From the NCBI RefSeq assembly GCF_900591205.1, contig NZ_UUPU01000085.1, positions 186,001-250,000 of the forward strand: a stretch of DNA of 64,000 bases, read 5' to 3'. How positions within the stretch are numbered: the stretch's first letter is position 1; every line of letters begins with the position of its first letter. Of the stretch, positions 19,204 to 27,617 are shown in pieces. This DNA is from Pseudomonas viridiflava (GTDB taxonomy: Bacteria; Pseudomonadota; Gammaproteobacteria; Pseudomonadales; Pseudomonadaceae). A model generated the notes under the pieces. It was not told the origin of the DNA. It saw only the letters and a list, made by a program, of their open reading frames with translations, and did not search any database. The translations under genes and the position numbers were made by a program.

Positions 19204-19275
19204 ATGCGGCCTTTCGGGCACCTATGCCCGCTGTGCATTTAGATTTGCAGCACCGACTACAGGAACGATGTTCAC

Positions 19276-19527
19276 ATGCTAACAATCCGTCTTGCCCTTG
19301 GCGGCTCCAAAAAGCGCCCGTTTTACCACTTGACCGTAACCGACAGCCGCAACCCGCGCGACGGTTCGCACAAGGAACAGGTTGGTTTCTTCAACCCTGT
19401 TGCTCGTGGTCAAGAAGTTCGTCTGTCCGTGAACCAAGAGCGCGTAGCCTACTGGCTGAGCGTGGGTGCACAGCCATCCGAGCGCGTTGCAAAACTGTTG
19501 AAGGACTCGGCTAAGGCCGCAGCCTGA
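19276..19527 (+). CDS. rpsP: 30S ribosomal protein S16
   Basis: The 83-residue protein begins MLTIRLALGGSKKRPFYHLT and has the S16 signature through VGFFNP and ERVAYWLSVGAQPS. It is a structural protein of the small subunit needed for 30S assembly. It heads the conserved rpsP-rimM-trmD-rplS operon. ACAGGAACG precedes the ATG. Confidence 0.98.
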   Translation: MLTIRLALGGSKKRPFYHLTVTDSRNPRDGSHKEQVGFFNPVARGQEVRLSVNQERVAYWLSVGAQPSERVAKLLKDSAKAAA

Positions 19528-19532
19528 GCAAT

Positions 19533-20069
19533 ATGAACGCGACGCCAGCTGTTGCTGATGATTTGATCGTTATCGGCAAGATTTACTCTGTTCATGGCGT
19601 TCGCGGCGAAGTGAAGGTGTATTCCTTTACTGATCCGACTGAAAACCTGTTGCAGTACAAGACCTGGACGCTCAAGCGCGAAGGTAGTGTGAAACAGGTC
19701 GAGCTGGTCAGTGGACGCGGGAGCGATAAGTTCCTGGTCGCAAAGCTCAAGGGTCTTGATGATCGTGAAGAAGCTCGTCTTCTGGCCGGTTATGAGATCT
19801 GCGTGCCGCGCAACCTGTTCCCTGAATTGACCGACGGCGAGTACTACTGGTACCAGCTGGAAGGTCTGAAGGTTATTGATCAACTCGGGCAATTGCTCGG
19901 GAAAGTCGATCATCTTCTGGAAACCGGCGCCAATGATGTAATGGTGGTCAAGCCTTGCGCTGGCAGCCTGGATGATCGCGAACGCCTGTTGCCCTATACG
20001 GAGCAATGCGTGTTGGTCGTCGACCTTGCCGCAGGCGAGATGAAGGTGGAATGGGACGCGGACTTCTAA
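19533..20069 (+). CDS. rimM: Ribosome maturation factor RimM
   Basis: This 178-residue protein helps mature the 30S head and binds S19. The N-terminal RimM barrel has IGKIYSVHGVRGEVKVYSFT; the C-terminal PRC-barrel part has EYYWYQLEGLKVI and LPYTEQCVLVVDLAAGEM. It starts five bases after rpsP and ends at the trmD start, as in other proteobacteria. Confidence 0.97.
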   Translation: MNATPAVADDLIVIGKIYSVHGVRGEVKVYSFTDPTENLLQYKTWTLKREGSVKQVELVSGRGSDKFLVAKLKGLDDREEARLLAGYEICVPRNLFPELTDGEYYWYQLEGLKVIDQLGQLLGKVDHLLETGANDVMVVKPCAGSLDDRERLLPYTEQCVLVVDLAAGEMKVEWDADF

Positions 20070-20071
20070 GC

Positions 20072-20824
20072 GTGGCTAATTTGCGCATTGAAGTGATCAG
20101 TTTGTTTCCCGAGATGTTCTCTGCCATCAGCGAGTACGGCATCACCAGTCGGGCGGTGAAACAGGGGCTGTTGCAGCTCACCTGTTGGAACCCGCGAGAC
20201 TACACGACGGATCGACATCACACGGTGGACGATCGCCCATTTGGCGGTGGTCCGGGCATGGTGATGAAGATCAAGCCCCTGGAAGACGCGTTGGTTCAGG
20301 CCAAGGCAGCCGCCGGGGAGAAGGCGAAGGTAATTTACCTGTCCCCTCAAGGCCGTCAGCTGAAACAGGCTGCGGTACGCGAACTGGCGAATGAGGAAGC
20401 ACTGATCCTGATTGCCGGTCGCTATGAAGGCATTGACGAGCGTTTTATTGAGGCTCATGTCGATGAAGAGTGGTCGATTGGGGACTATGTTCTGTCTGGC
20501 GGCGAGCTGCCGGCGATGGTCCTGATAGATGCGGTTACACGACTGCTGCCTGGAGCTTTAGGGCATGCGGACTCCGCGGAGGAAGATTCCTTCACGGATG
20601 GTTTGCTGGATTGCCCGCACTACACCCGACCGGAGGTGTATGCGGATCAGCGTGTTCCCGACGTATTGCTAAGTGGCAATCACGCACACATCCGGCGTTG
20701 GCGTTTACAGCAGTCCCTTGGTCGGACCTATGAACGACGCGCCGATCTTCTGGAAAGCCGCTCGCTTTCTGGAGAAGAGAAGAAGCTGCTCGAGGAATAC
20801 ATCCTCGCGCGGGACGATAGTTAA
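20072..20824 (+). CDS. trmD: tRNA (guanine-N1)-methyltransferase
   Basis: TrmD methylates G37 of tRNAs with SAM and so prevents +1 frameshifts. From a GTG start the protein has 250 residues, the usual Pseudomonas length. Motifs are VISLFPEMF, the deep-knot SAM region LIAGRYEGIDERF and SIGDYVLSGGELPAM, and DDRPFGGGPGMVM. An in-frame ATG at 20051 overlaps the end of rimM and would add seven residues; it is less family-like but not excluded. Confidence 0.95.
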   Translation: MANLRIEVISLFPEMFSAISEYGITSRAVKQGLLQLTCWNPRDYTTDRHHTVDDRPFGGGPGMVMKIKPLEDALVQAKAAAGEKAKVIYLSPQGRQLKQAAVRELANEEALILIAGRYEGIDERFIEAHVDEEWSIGDYVLSGGELPAMVLIDAVTRLLPGALGHADSAEEDSFTDGLLDCPHYTRPEVYADQRVPDVLLSGNHAHIRRWRLQQSLGRTYERRADLLESRSLSGEEKKLLEEYILARDDS

Positions 20825-20869
20825 CAACGTATCGATGGTAGGTCCGACGACTTACCTTAGGAGCACAGC

Positions 20870-21220
20870 ATGACTAACAAAATCATCCTTGCACTCGAAG
20901 CAGAGCAGATGACCAAAGAGATCCCTACCTTTGCCCCGGGCGACACCATTGTCGTTCAGGTGAAAGTGAAGGAAGGCGACCGTTCGCGTCTGCAAGCGTT
21001 CGAAGGCGTGGTAATCGCCAAGCGTAACCGTGGTGTGAACAGTGCTTTCACTGTTCGTAAAATCTCCAACGGTGTTGGCGTAGAGCGTACTTTCCAGACC
21101 TACAGCCCGCAAATCGACAGCATGGCCGTTAAGCGTCGCGGTGACGTACGTAAAGCCAAGCTGTACTACCTGCGTGACCTGTCCGGTAAAGCAGCTCGCA
21201 TCAAGGAAAAACTGGCTTAA
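20870..21220 (+). CDS. rplS: 50S ribosomal protein L19
   Basis: This 116-residue large-subunit protein lies at the 30S-50S interface. [40 protein letters not shown] and VEKxF-like [13 protein letters not shown] match L19. TTAGGAGCACAGC before the ATG is a strong ribosome site. It is the last gene of the operon, followed by a terminator. Confidence 0.98.
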
Positions 21221-21239
21221 GTCCAGCTTCCCGATGCAG

Positions 21240-21267
21240 AAAAAAGCAGCCTACGGGCTGCTTTTTT
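21240..21267 (+). terminator. Rho-independent terminator of the rpsP operon
   Basis: The stem AAGCAGCC-TAC-GGGCTGCTT is flanked by an A run and a T run and lies 19 bases after the rplS stop. Confidence 0.92.
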
Positions 21268-21302
21268 GTGCCTGAAATTTGTCTATTTGCCGGTATTTGT
21301 CC

Positions 21303-21716
21303 ATGACCACCCGCCTCGAAGAAATCCAGCGTCGCACCGATCTGTCCGTCACTCACGTGACCAAGGCGGTGTTTCCGCCAACCACCAACCATCACAACAC
21401 GCTGTTCGGTGGGACTGCATTGGCCTGGATGGATGAAGTGTCGTTCATCACCGCTACGCGGTTTTGCCGGTTGCCGTTGGTGACGGTGTCTACTGACCGT
21501 ATCGACTTCAACCACGCGATCCCGGCTGGCTCCATCGTTGAGCTGATAGGTCGTGTGAGCAAAGTCGGCAACACCAGCCTCAAGGTTGAGGTGGAAGTGT
21601 TTGTGGAAAGCATGAGTGCTGATGGCCGTGAGAAGGCAATCCAGGGTGTGTTCAGCTTTGTCGCGATTGATGCCGACAAGCGCCCGGTGCCGGTGCTGCC
21701 TGGTTTTGTAGACTGA
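21303..21716 (+). CDS. Acyl-CoA thioesterase, YciA-like hotdog fold
   Basis: This 137-residue single hotdog-domain protein probably hydrolyses acyl-CoA esters. The signature TNHHNTLFGGTALAWMDEVS includes the catalytic Asp-containing helix. TVSTDRIDFNHAIPAG and GKxS-like GRVSKVGNTSLKVEVEVF follow. The ATG of MTTRLEEI was taken; a poor ribosome site makes the exact start uncertain. It lies alone between the rplS terminator and a REP pair. Confidence 0.88.
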   Translation: MTTRLEEIQRRTDLSVTHVTKAVFPPTTNHHNTLFGGTALAWMDEVSFITATRFCRLPLVTVSTDRIDFNHAIPAGSIVELIGRVSKVGNTSLKVEVEVFVESMSADGREKAIQGVFSFVAIDADKRPVPVLPGFVD

Positions 21717-21732
21717 CCGCAACCGAGTCGCG

Positions 21733-21803
21733 GCTATCGCAGGCAAGCCAGCTCCCACAGAGCTTATGTGATATCCCTGTGGGAGCCGGCTTGCCTGCGA
21801 TAG
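21733..21803. repeat. REP pair (inverted), GTGGGAGC(T/C)GGCTTGCCTGCG class
   Basis: Two inverted cores with a short loop of about 18 bases lie between the thioesterase gene and xerD, on the transcript path of both. Confidence 0.88.
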
Positions 21804-21840
21804 GATCTACCTGACACCAAACAAATCAGCCTGAGCCTCT

Positions 21841-22737
21841 ATGCCCGCCATTGACCACATCCTGATCGACCGCTTCCTCGACGCCCTCTGGCTGGAAAAA
21901 GGCTTGTCAGATAACACTCGCCAGGCTTATCGCAGCGATCTGGCGCTGTTCAACGGCTGGTTGCAGGAGAAAAACCTTGAGTTGATCAATGCCGGTCGCG
22001 AGCTGATCCTCGATCATTTGGCCTGGCGCCTGGAGCAGAACTACAAGCCGCGTTCCACCGCGCGATTCCTCTCGGGTGTACGTGGCTTTTATCGTTATTT
22101 GCTGCGGGAAAAGTTGATCGCCGTCGACCCCACTTTGCAAATCGACATGCCGCAACTCGGCAGGCCATTGCCCAAATCCCTGTCGGAAGCTGACGTGGAC
22201 GCTTTGCTCGCCGCGCCCGATTTGAGCGAGGCCATCGGTCAGCGCGACCGTGCAATGCTTGAAGTGCTCTATGCCTGCGGGTTGCGGGTGACCGAACTGA
22301 TCAGCCTGACCCTTGAGCAAGTGAACCTGCGCCAGGGCGTGCTGCGGGTGATGGGCAAGGGCAGCAAGGAGCGGCTGGTGCCGATGGGTGAAGAGGCGAT
22401 CGTGTGGGTCGAGCGCTACATGCGCGATGCCCGCAGCGAACTGCTTGGCGGGCGCCCCAGTGATGTGCTGTTCCCCAGTCTGCGTGGTGAGCAGATGACC
22501 CGCCAGACCTTCTGGCACCGCATCAAGCACCAGGCCAAAGTAGCGGGGATCGGTAAAGCGTTGTCACCCCACACCTTACGCCATGCTTTTGCCACGCATT
22601 TGCTCAACCACGGCGCGGATTTGCGTGTGGTGCAAATGCTGCTCGGGCACAGCGACTTATCCACAACCCAGATCTACACCCATGTGGCGCGGGCACGCCT
22701 GCAGGATATGCACGCCAAGCACCACCCGCGAGGCTGA
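21841..22737 (+). CDS. xerD: Site-specific tyrosine recombinase XerD
   Basis: XerD with XerC resolves chromosome dimers at dif under FtsK control. The 298-residue protein has the N-terminal core-binding SAM-like domain (WLEKGLSDNTRQAYRSDL). The catalytic domain contains ACGLRVTELISL (Arg I), HTLRHAFATHLL (His-x2-Arg), LLGHSDLSTTQIYTHV (His and nucleophile Tyr). The length and neighbour dsbC match the xerD-dsbC-hom-thrC order of other Pseudomonas. It is a housekeeping recombinase, not a sign of an integrated element. Confidence 0.96.
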   Translation: MPAIDHILIDRFLDALWLEKGLSDNTRQAYRSDLALFNGWLQEKNLELINAGRELILDHLAWRLEQNYKPRSTARFLSGVRGFYRYLLREKLIAVDPTLQIDMPQLGRPLPKSLSEADVDALLAAPDLSEAIGQRDRAMLEVLYACGLRVTELISLTLEQVNLRQGVLRVMGKGSKERLVPMGEEAIVWVERYMRDARSELLGGRPSDVLFPSLRGEQMTRQTFWHRIKHQAKVAGIGKALSPHTLRHAFATHLLNHGADLRVVQMLLGHSDLSTTQIYTHVARARLQDMHAKHHPRG

Positions 22738-22879
22738 AAACCGCCAATTTATGCCGCCACGGGCTGCCCTGCGGCCCAACTGTGGTAGGCTTTGCCGGTT
22801 AGCAAAGGGGACGGCCCACAGCCATGATTCCAGATCGGCGTACCCGCGCCCGTCCCTGCATCTGCCTTCAGGAGTTCCC

Positions 22880-23611
22880 ATGCGCTTGACCCAGATTATT
22901 GCCGCCGCAGCGATTGCGTTGGTTTCCACTTTTGTCGTCGCTGATGACGCCGCCGAGCAGACCATTCGCAAGAGCCTGGCCAACCTGCAGCTCGACACCC
23001 CGATCGAAAGTATCAGCGCCAGCCCTATGGCCGGCCTGTATGAAGTCAAACTCAAGGGCAGTCGCGTGCTGTATGCCAGTGCCGATGGCCAGTACATCGT
23101 CCAGGGCTACCTGTTTCAGCTGAAGGACGGCAAGCCGGTCAACCTGACCGAGAAAGCCGAGCGCCTGGGCGTGTCCAAGCTGATCAACGGTATTCCGGTG
23201 GCTGAAACCGTGGTGTATCCGGCTATTGGCGAGACCAAGACCCACATCACCGTGTTCACCGACACCACCTGCCCGTACTGCCACAAGTTGCACGCCGAAG
23301 TGCCTGCACTGAACAAGCTGGGCGTGGAAGTGCGCTACGTAGCGTTCCCGCGTCAGGGCCTGGGTTCGCCGGGTGACGAGCAGTTGCAAGCCGTATGGTG
23401 CTCGGCCGACAAAAAGGCGGCCATGGACAAGATGGTCGATGGCAAGGAAATCAAGGCAGCCAAGTGCGCCAACCCGGTTTCCAAGCAGTTCGCCCTGGGC
23501 CAGTCCATCGGCGTGAACGGTACACCGGCTATCGTTTTGGCTGACGGCCAAGTGATTCCGGGCTACCAGCCGGCGCCACAAGTTGCCAAACTGGCGCTGA
23601 GTGCCAAATAA
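22880..23611 (+). CDS. dsbC: Periplasmic disulfide isomerase DsbC
   Basis: This 243-residue protein reshuffles wrong disulfides and is kept reduced by DsbD. The signal peptide MRLTQIIAAAAIALVSTFVVA is followed by the dimerisation domain and a thioredoxin fold with CPYC in FTDTTCPYCHKLH. The cis-Pro loop reads GVNGTPAIVLADG. GGAG lies six bases before the ATG. A hairpin with a T run follows the stop at 23675. Confidence 0.96.
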   Translation: MRLTQIIAAAAIALVSTFVVADDAAEQTIRKSLANLQLDTPIESISASPMAGLYEVKLKGSRVLYASADGQYIVQGYLFQLKDGKPVNLTEKAERLGVSKLINGIPVAETVVYPAIGETKTHITVFTDTTCPYCHKLHAEVPALNKLGVEVRYVAFPRQGLGSPGDEQLQAVWCSADKKAAMDKMVDGKEIKAAKCANPVSKQFALGQSIGVNGTPAIVLADGQVIPGYQPAPQVAKLALSAK

Positions 23612-23674
23612 ACCAGCATCGTCGAACCTTTGACGATCATGGCTCGTGGATAAGTCGACGGGTCATTAATTGAA

Positions 23675-23697
23675 AGCCGCAGTCGTGCGGCTGTTTT
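23675..23697 (+). terminator. Rho-independent terminator after dsbC
   Basis: AGCCGCA-GTCG-TGCGGCT is followed by GTTTT. A second hairpin (CGGCCGAC/GTCGGCCG, 23701-23721) directly precedes the hom ribosome site and might affect hom expression. Confidence 0.7.
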
Positions 23698-23740
23698 CCA
23701 CGGCCGACCTAGCGTCGGCCGTTTCATGGGGAGTTCTTCA

Positions 23741-25045
23741 GTGAAACCGGTCAAAGTAGGCATCTGTGGGTTAGGGACCGTCGGTGGCGGCACCTTCAAC
23801 GTACTTCAGCGTAATGCTGAAGAAATTTCCCGCCGTGCAGGGCGTGGGATTGAAGTGGCACAAATTGCCACGCGTACGCCAAAGCCTCAGTTCGAAACGA
23901 CCGGTATTGCGATTACCAACGATGTCTTCGCCGTAGCCACCAACCCTGAAATTGATATCGTCATTGAGCTGGTAGGCGGCTACACCGTGGCCCGCGAGCT
24001 GGTGCTCAAGGCCATCGAGAACGGCAAGCACGTGGTCACCGCCAACAAGGCGCTGATCGCCGTGCACGGCAACGAAATCTTCGCCAAGGCCCGCGAGAAG
24101 GGCGTGATCGTGGCGTTCGAAGCCGCTGTGGCCGGTGGTATCCCGGTGATCAAGGCGATCCGCGAAGGCTTGTCCGCCAACCGTATCAACTGGGTAGCCG
24201 GCATCATCAACGGCACCGGTAACTTCATCCTCACCGAAATGCGCGAGAAGGGCCGTACCTTCGAAGACGTGCTGGCCGAAGCCCAGGCATTGGGCTACGC
24301 CGAAGCCGACCCGACGTTTGACGTGGAAGGCATCGACGCGGCGCACAAGCTGACCATCCTGGCGTCCATCGCCTTTGGTATCCCGCTGCAGTTCGACAAG
24401 GCTTACACCGAAGGCATCACCAAACTGACCACCGCCGACGTGAACTACGCCGAAGCCCTGGGCTACCGCATCAAGCACCTCGGCGTGGCGCGCAGCACCC
24501 CGGCCGGTATCGAGTTGCGTGTACACCCGACGCTGATCCCGGCCGACCGCCTGATCGCCAACGTCAATGGCGTGATGAACGCGGTGATGGTCAACGGTGA
24601 TGCTGCCGGTTCCACGCTGTTCTACGGTGCCGGCGCTGGTATGGAACCGACCGCTTCGTCGGTGATTGCCGACCTCGTGGACGTGGTTCGCGCCATGACC
24701 AGCGACCCGGAAAACCGCGTACCGCACCTGGCCTTCCAGCCTGATTCGCTGTCGGCCCATCCGATCCTGCCGATCGAAGCCTGCGAAAGCGCGTACTACT
24801 TGCGCATTCAGGCCCAGGACCATCCGGGCGTGTTGGCCCAGGTGGCGAGCATCCTGTCGGAGCGCGGGATCAACATCGAGTCGATCATGCAGAAGGAAGT
24901 CGAGGAGCAAAACGGCCAGGTGCCGATGATCCTGCTGACTCACCGCGTGCTCGAACAGCACATCAATGATGCCATTCGGGCTCTCGAAGCTCTTCAGGGC
25001 GTGGTTGGGCCGGTCGTCCGGATTCGCGTCGAACATCTAAATTAA
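23741..25045 (+). CDS. hom: Homoserine dehydrogenase
   Basis: This enzyme reduces aspartate semialdehyde to homoserine for threonine and methionine synthesis. The 434-residue protein has the NAD(P) site VGICGLGTVGGGT, the catalytic core with VTANKALIA, FEAAVAGGIPVI and INGTGNFILT, and a C-terminal ACT domain (about 350-430; DHPGVLAQVASILSERGINI) for threonine feedback. The start is GTG with GGGGAG eight bases upstream; an ATG five codons before it has no ribosome site. thrC follows in the same direction. Confidence 0.96.
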   Translation: MKPVKVGICGLGTVGGGTFNVLQRNAEEISRRAGRGIEVAQIATRTPKPQFETTGIAITNDVFAVATNPEIDIVIELVGGYTVARELVLKAIENGKHVVTANKALIAVHGNEIFAKAREKGVIVAFEAAVAGGIPVIKAIREGLSANRINWVAGIINGTGNFILTEMREKGRTFEDVLAEAQALGYAEADPTFDVEGIDAAHKLTILASIAFGIPLQFDKAYTEGITKLTTADVNYAEALGYRIKHLGVARSTPAGIELRVHPTLIPADRLIANVNGVMNAVMVNGDAAGSTLFYGAGAGMEPTASSVIADLVDVVRAMTSDPENRVPHLAFQPDSLSAHPILPIEACESAYYLRIQAQDHPGVLAQVASILSERGINIESIMQKEVEEQNGQVPMILLTHRVLEQHINDAIRALEALQGVVGPVVRIRVEHLN

Positions 25046-25048
25046 TTC

Positions 25049-25127
25049 AGCTGCAAGCGCCAAGCTGCAAGCTGCAAGTAAAAGCGAATCTGCTCTAACT
25101 TGCAGTTTGTAGCTTAAAGCTTGAAGC
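25049..25127. repeat. AGCTGCAAGCT-type palindromic repeat between hom and thrC
   Basis: The left half AGCTGCAAGCTGCAAGT is the near inverse of the right half ACTTGCAGTTTGTAGCT, with inner copies of the same 9-10 base word. A relative of this repeat precedes recJ (30378-30437). It is unlike the REP pairs in sequence and lies inside a probable operon. Confidence 0.75.
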
Positions 25128-25148
25128 CCAAACCGAAGGTTTGCCCCT

Positions 25149-26558
25149 ATGCGTTACATCAGCACCCGCGGCCAGGCACCGGCCCTGAATTTCGAAGACG
25201 TTCTGCTGGCAGGACTTGCCACTGACGGCGGCCTGTACGTGCCGGAAAACCTGCCACGCTTCACCCAGGAAGAAATCGCCTCCTGGGCCGGCTTGCCGTA
25301 CCACGAGCTGGCGTTCCGGGTGATGCGCCCGTTCGTCACCGGCAGCATTCCGGATGCGGATTTCAAGAAAATCCTGGAAGAGACCTACGGCGTGTTTTCC
25401 CACAGCGCCATCGCTCCATTGCGTCAGCTGAACGGCAACGAATGGGTCCTGGAGCTGTTCCACGGTCCGACCCTGGCGTTCAAGGACTTCGCCCTGCAAC
25501 TGCTGGGTCGCTTGCTCGATTACGTGTTGGAGAAGCGCGGCGAGCGCGTGGTGATCATCGGCGCCACCTCGGGTGATACCGGCTCGGCCGCCATTGAAGG
25601 CTGCAAGCACTGCGAAAACGTCGACATCTTCATCCTGCACCCGCACAAGCGCGTATCGGAAGTGCAGCGCCGGCAGATGACCACGATCTTCGGCGAGAAC
25701 ATCCACAACATCGCTATCGAAGGCAACTTCGATGACTGCCAGGAAATGGTCAAGAACAGCTTCGCTGACCAGAGCTTCCTCAAAGGCACGCGTCTGGTGG
25801 CGGTGAACTCGATCAACTGGGCGCGGATCATGGCCCAGATCGTTTACTACTTCCACGCGTCCCTGCAGTTGGGCGGCCCGGCGCGTTCGGTGTCGTTCTC
25901 GGTGCCGACCGGCAACTTCGGCGACATCTTCGCCGGTTACCTGGCGCGCAACATGGGCTTGCCGATCAACCAATTGATCGTCGCCACCAACCGCAATGAC
26001 ATCCTGCACCGCTTCATGAGCGGCAACCAGTACGTCAAGGAAACCTTGCACGCCACCCTGTCGCCGTCGATGGACATCATGGTCTCGTCGAACTTCGAAC
26101 GCCTGTTGTTCGACATGCACGGCCGCAACGGCGCGGCTCTGGCCGAGCTGATGAACAGCTTCAAGCAAGGTGGCGGTTTCAGCGTTGAACAAGAGCGCTG
26201 GACCGAAACCCGCAAGCTGTTCGACTCCCTGGCCGTGGACGATGAGCAGACCTGCGAAACCATCGCTGAAGTCTACGCTCAGACCGGCGAGTTGCTGGAC
26301 CCACACACTGCCATCGGCGTGAAGGCCGCACGCGAATGCCGTCGCAGCCTGGACATCCCGATGGTGATCCTCGGCACCGCGCACCCGGTAAAATTCCCGG
26401 AAGCGGTGCAGAAGGCGGGTGTTGGCAAGGGGCTGGAACTGCCGGAGCACTTGGCGGATCTGTTTGAGCGCGAAGAGCGTTGCACGGTGTTGGCCAATGA
26501 CCTGAAGGCGGTGCAGGCGTTTGTCAGCCAGCACGGGAATCGCGGTAAGCCGTTGTAA
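25149..26558 (+). CDS. thrC: Threonine synthase
   Basis: This PLP enzyme converts O-phosphohomoserine to threonine. The 469-residue length is that of the long proteobacterial class. The PLP lysine is Lys112 in GPTLAFKDFALQLLG; the phosphate-binding region is GATSGDTGSAAIEGC. The start MRYISTRGQAPALNF is typical. It lies 103 bases after hom, across a palindromic repeat, and is followed by a strong terminator. Confidence 0.97.
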   Translation: MRYISTRGQAPALNFEDVLLAGLATDGGLYVPENLPRFTQEEIASWAGLPYHELAFRVMRPFVTGSIPDADFKKILEETYGVFSHSAIAPLRQLNGNEWVLELFHGPTLAFKDFALQLLGRLLDYVLEKRGERVVIIGATSGDTGSAAIEGCKHCENVDIFILHPHKRVSEVQRRQMTTIFGENIHNIAIEGNFDDCQEMVKNSFADQSFLKGTRLVAVNSINWARIMAQIVYYFHASLQLGGPARSVSFSVPTGNFGDIFAGYLARNMGLPINQLIVATNRNDILHRFMSGNQYVKETLHATLSPSMDIMVSSNFERLLFDMHGRNGAALAELMNSFKQGGGFSVEQERWTETRKLFDSLAVDDEQTCETIAEVYAQTGELLDPHTAIGVKAARECRRSLDIPMVILGTAHPVKFPEAVQKAGVGKGLELPEHLADLFEREERCTVLANDLKAVQAFVSQHGNRGKPL

Positions 26559-26573
26559 GGCACACTGCGTACA

Positions 26574-26616
26574 CAAAAACGCCGCTTTCCCTTCCTTGGG
26601 TCAGCGGCGTTTTTCG
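26574..26616 (+). terminator. Rho-independent terminator after thrC
   Basis: AAAAACGCCGCT and AGCGGCGTTTTT form a long stem with A and T runs around a 16-base loop. It can end transcription from both directions, including that of the small gene on the other strand. Confidence 0.88.
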
Positions 26617-26639
26617 TATCAGGCAGGCCCGCTCGAGCG

Positions 26640-26864
26640 TTACGAGAATAGTTTCTGTGCGACTACGATTACCGTCCCCACAGCGGCGTAGAATCCAGTC
26701 GCAATAGCCACCGGATACCAGAAAATCTCACAGGTTATCTTCAGGGATTCTTTGTTGAGTTTGTTTTGCTCTGCGTTCATACGTGCTATTTCAGCAAGAA
26801 TACGGGATACCTCAGCGTTCATTCTGTCTGTCGCCTCGTGTGGTTCATTTTGTTCCGCCATCAT
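26640..26864 (-). CDS. Small protein with coiled coil and one membrane segment
   Basis: This 74-residue protein is not recognised as a named family. Residues about 5-45 form an amphipathic, Asn/Glu-rich helix (DRMNAEVSRILAEIARMNAE) typical of a coiled coil. Residues about 47-70 are hydrophobic (FWYPVAIATGFYAAVGTVI), giving one C-terminal membrane anchor. AGGA lies five bases before MMAEQN; the second ATG is equally usable. The local G+C is lower than in the flanking genes. Similar small proteins occur sporadically in proteobacteria, sometimes near phage or defence genes, but none are beside it here. Confidence 0.65.
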   Translation of the reverse strand: MMAEQNEPHEATDRMNAEVSRILAEIARMNAEQNKLNKESLKITCEIFWYPVAIATGFYAAVGTVIVVAQKLFS

Positions 26865-27162
26865 TTCTATCCTGCGCAATAATGGCTTTCAACCTGCGCG
26901 TTTATCTGCGCCAGCACTCGTCGAGTATAGGATTCACCTCAGGTAGCAGCCCTCGAAAAACCCCAAAGCAGCCACCCATTGCGTAAGCAGTTATGTGCCG
27001 CCGTTTTTTACTTGTCATGTTGCAAGCGCATGCTGGATACGTCATCCCCCGACGGCCCCATAAAGACGATAAAGCGAACTTTCCTACGTAACAACCAGTC
27101 ACTTAGGATAGATGCAGCTCCCGTTGAAACGCTTGTTCCCGAACTATTGAGTGGTGATCGAG

Positions 27163-27447
27163 ATGGAAAGTATCAGCCTATTGCTCGAAGAAGCACTGAG
27201 CCCTTATCAGGTTACGCTGACCACCTCTGGTGTGCAGGGCGACTGCCTGGTGACCGTGAAGAACCCTGCTGGCGCCATCGTGGTCGAGCGTGAGGTCGAC
27301 CGTGCGCAATTGATGGATAAGCGAGTGCTGGTAGACGTCGTGGACTGCCTGCTGCGCGACCTCAAAATCGCTGAAGGTCGCCTGGAGCCTTCGGTCATCG
27401 CGGCCTTGCGCAACGCCGCCCAGACCCGCAATGCGGCCCTCGCATGA
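27163..27447 (+). CDS. DUF3509 domain protein
   Basis: This is a 94-residue soluble protein. MESISLLLEEALSPYQVTLT, then VTVKNPAGAIVVEREVDRAQL, match DUF3509, a family found in Pseudomonas with no known role. The ATG was chosen because relatives start MESIS; a GTG four codons earlier is also in frame. The upstream gap of about 298 bases has no gene. A T-tailed terminator follows at 27567. Confidence 0.82.
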   Translation: MESISLLLEEALSPYQVTLTTSGVQGDCLVTVKNPAGAIVVEREVDRAQLMDKRVLVDVVDCLLRDLKIAEGRLEPSVIAALRNAAQTRNAALA

Positions 27448-27566
27448 AGAATTGTTTATCTACGGAAACTTCCTACGTGATGGCCGGTCAGACTTTGTAA
27501 CAGCAAGAGCAAACATTGTGCTCCGGTGTTTGTGCCTTGCTGTACTGGTCTTTGTAGGCCACGTTT

Positions 27567-27606
27567 AACCCCGAAGTGTCTCCCCACTCTTCGGGGTTTC
27601 TTTTTG
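27567..27606 (+). terminator. Rho-independent terminator after the DUF3509 gene
   Basis: AACCCCGAAG and CTTCGGGGTT pair around a 14-base loop, followed by TCTTTTT. It lies between convergent genes. Confidence 0.88.
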
Positions 27607-27617
27607 CCTGCGATTTG

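Noticed and set aside
21841..22737. Tyrosine recombinase as sign of an integrated element
   Set aside because: It is XerD by length, motifs and conserved neighbourhood (dsbC, hom, thrC); no attachment sites or phage genes are nearby.
23771..26576. Long minus-strand frames opposite hom and thrC
   Set aside because: They mirror two well-conserved metabolic genes and show no recognisable domain.
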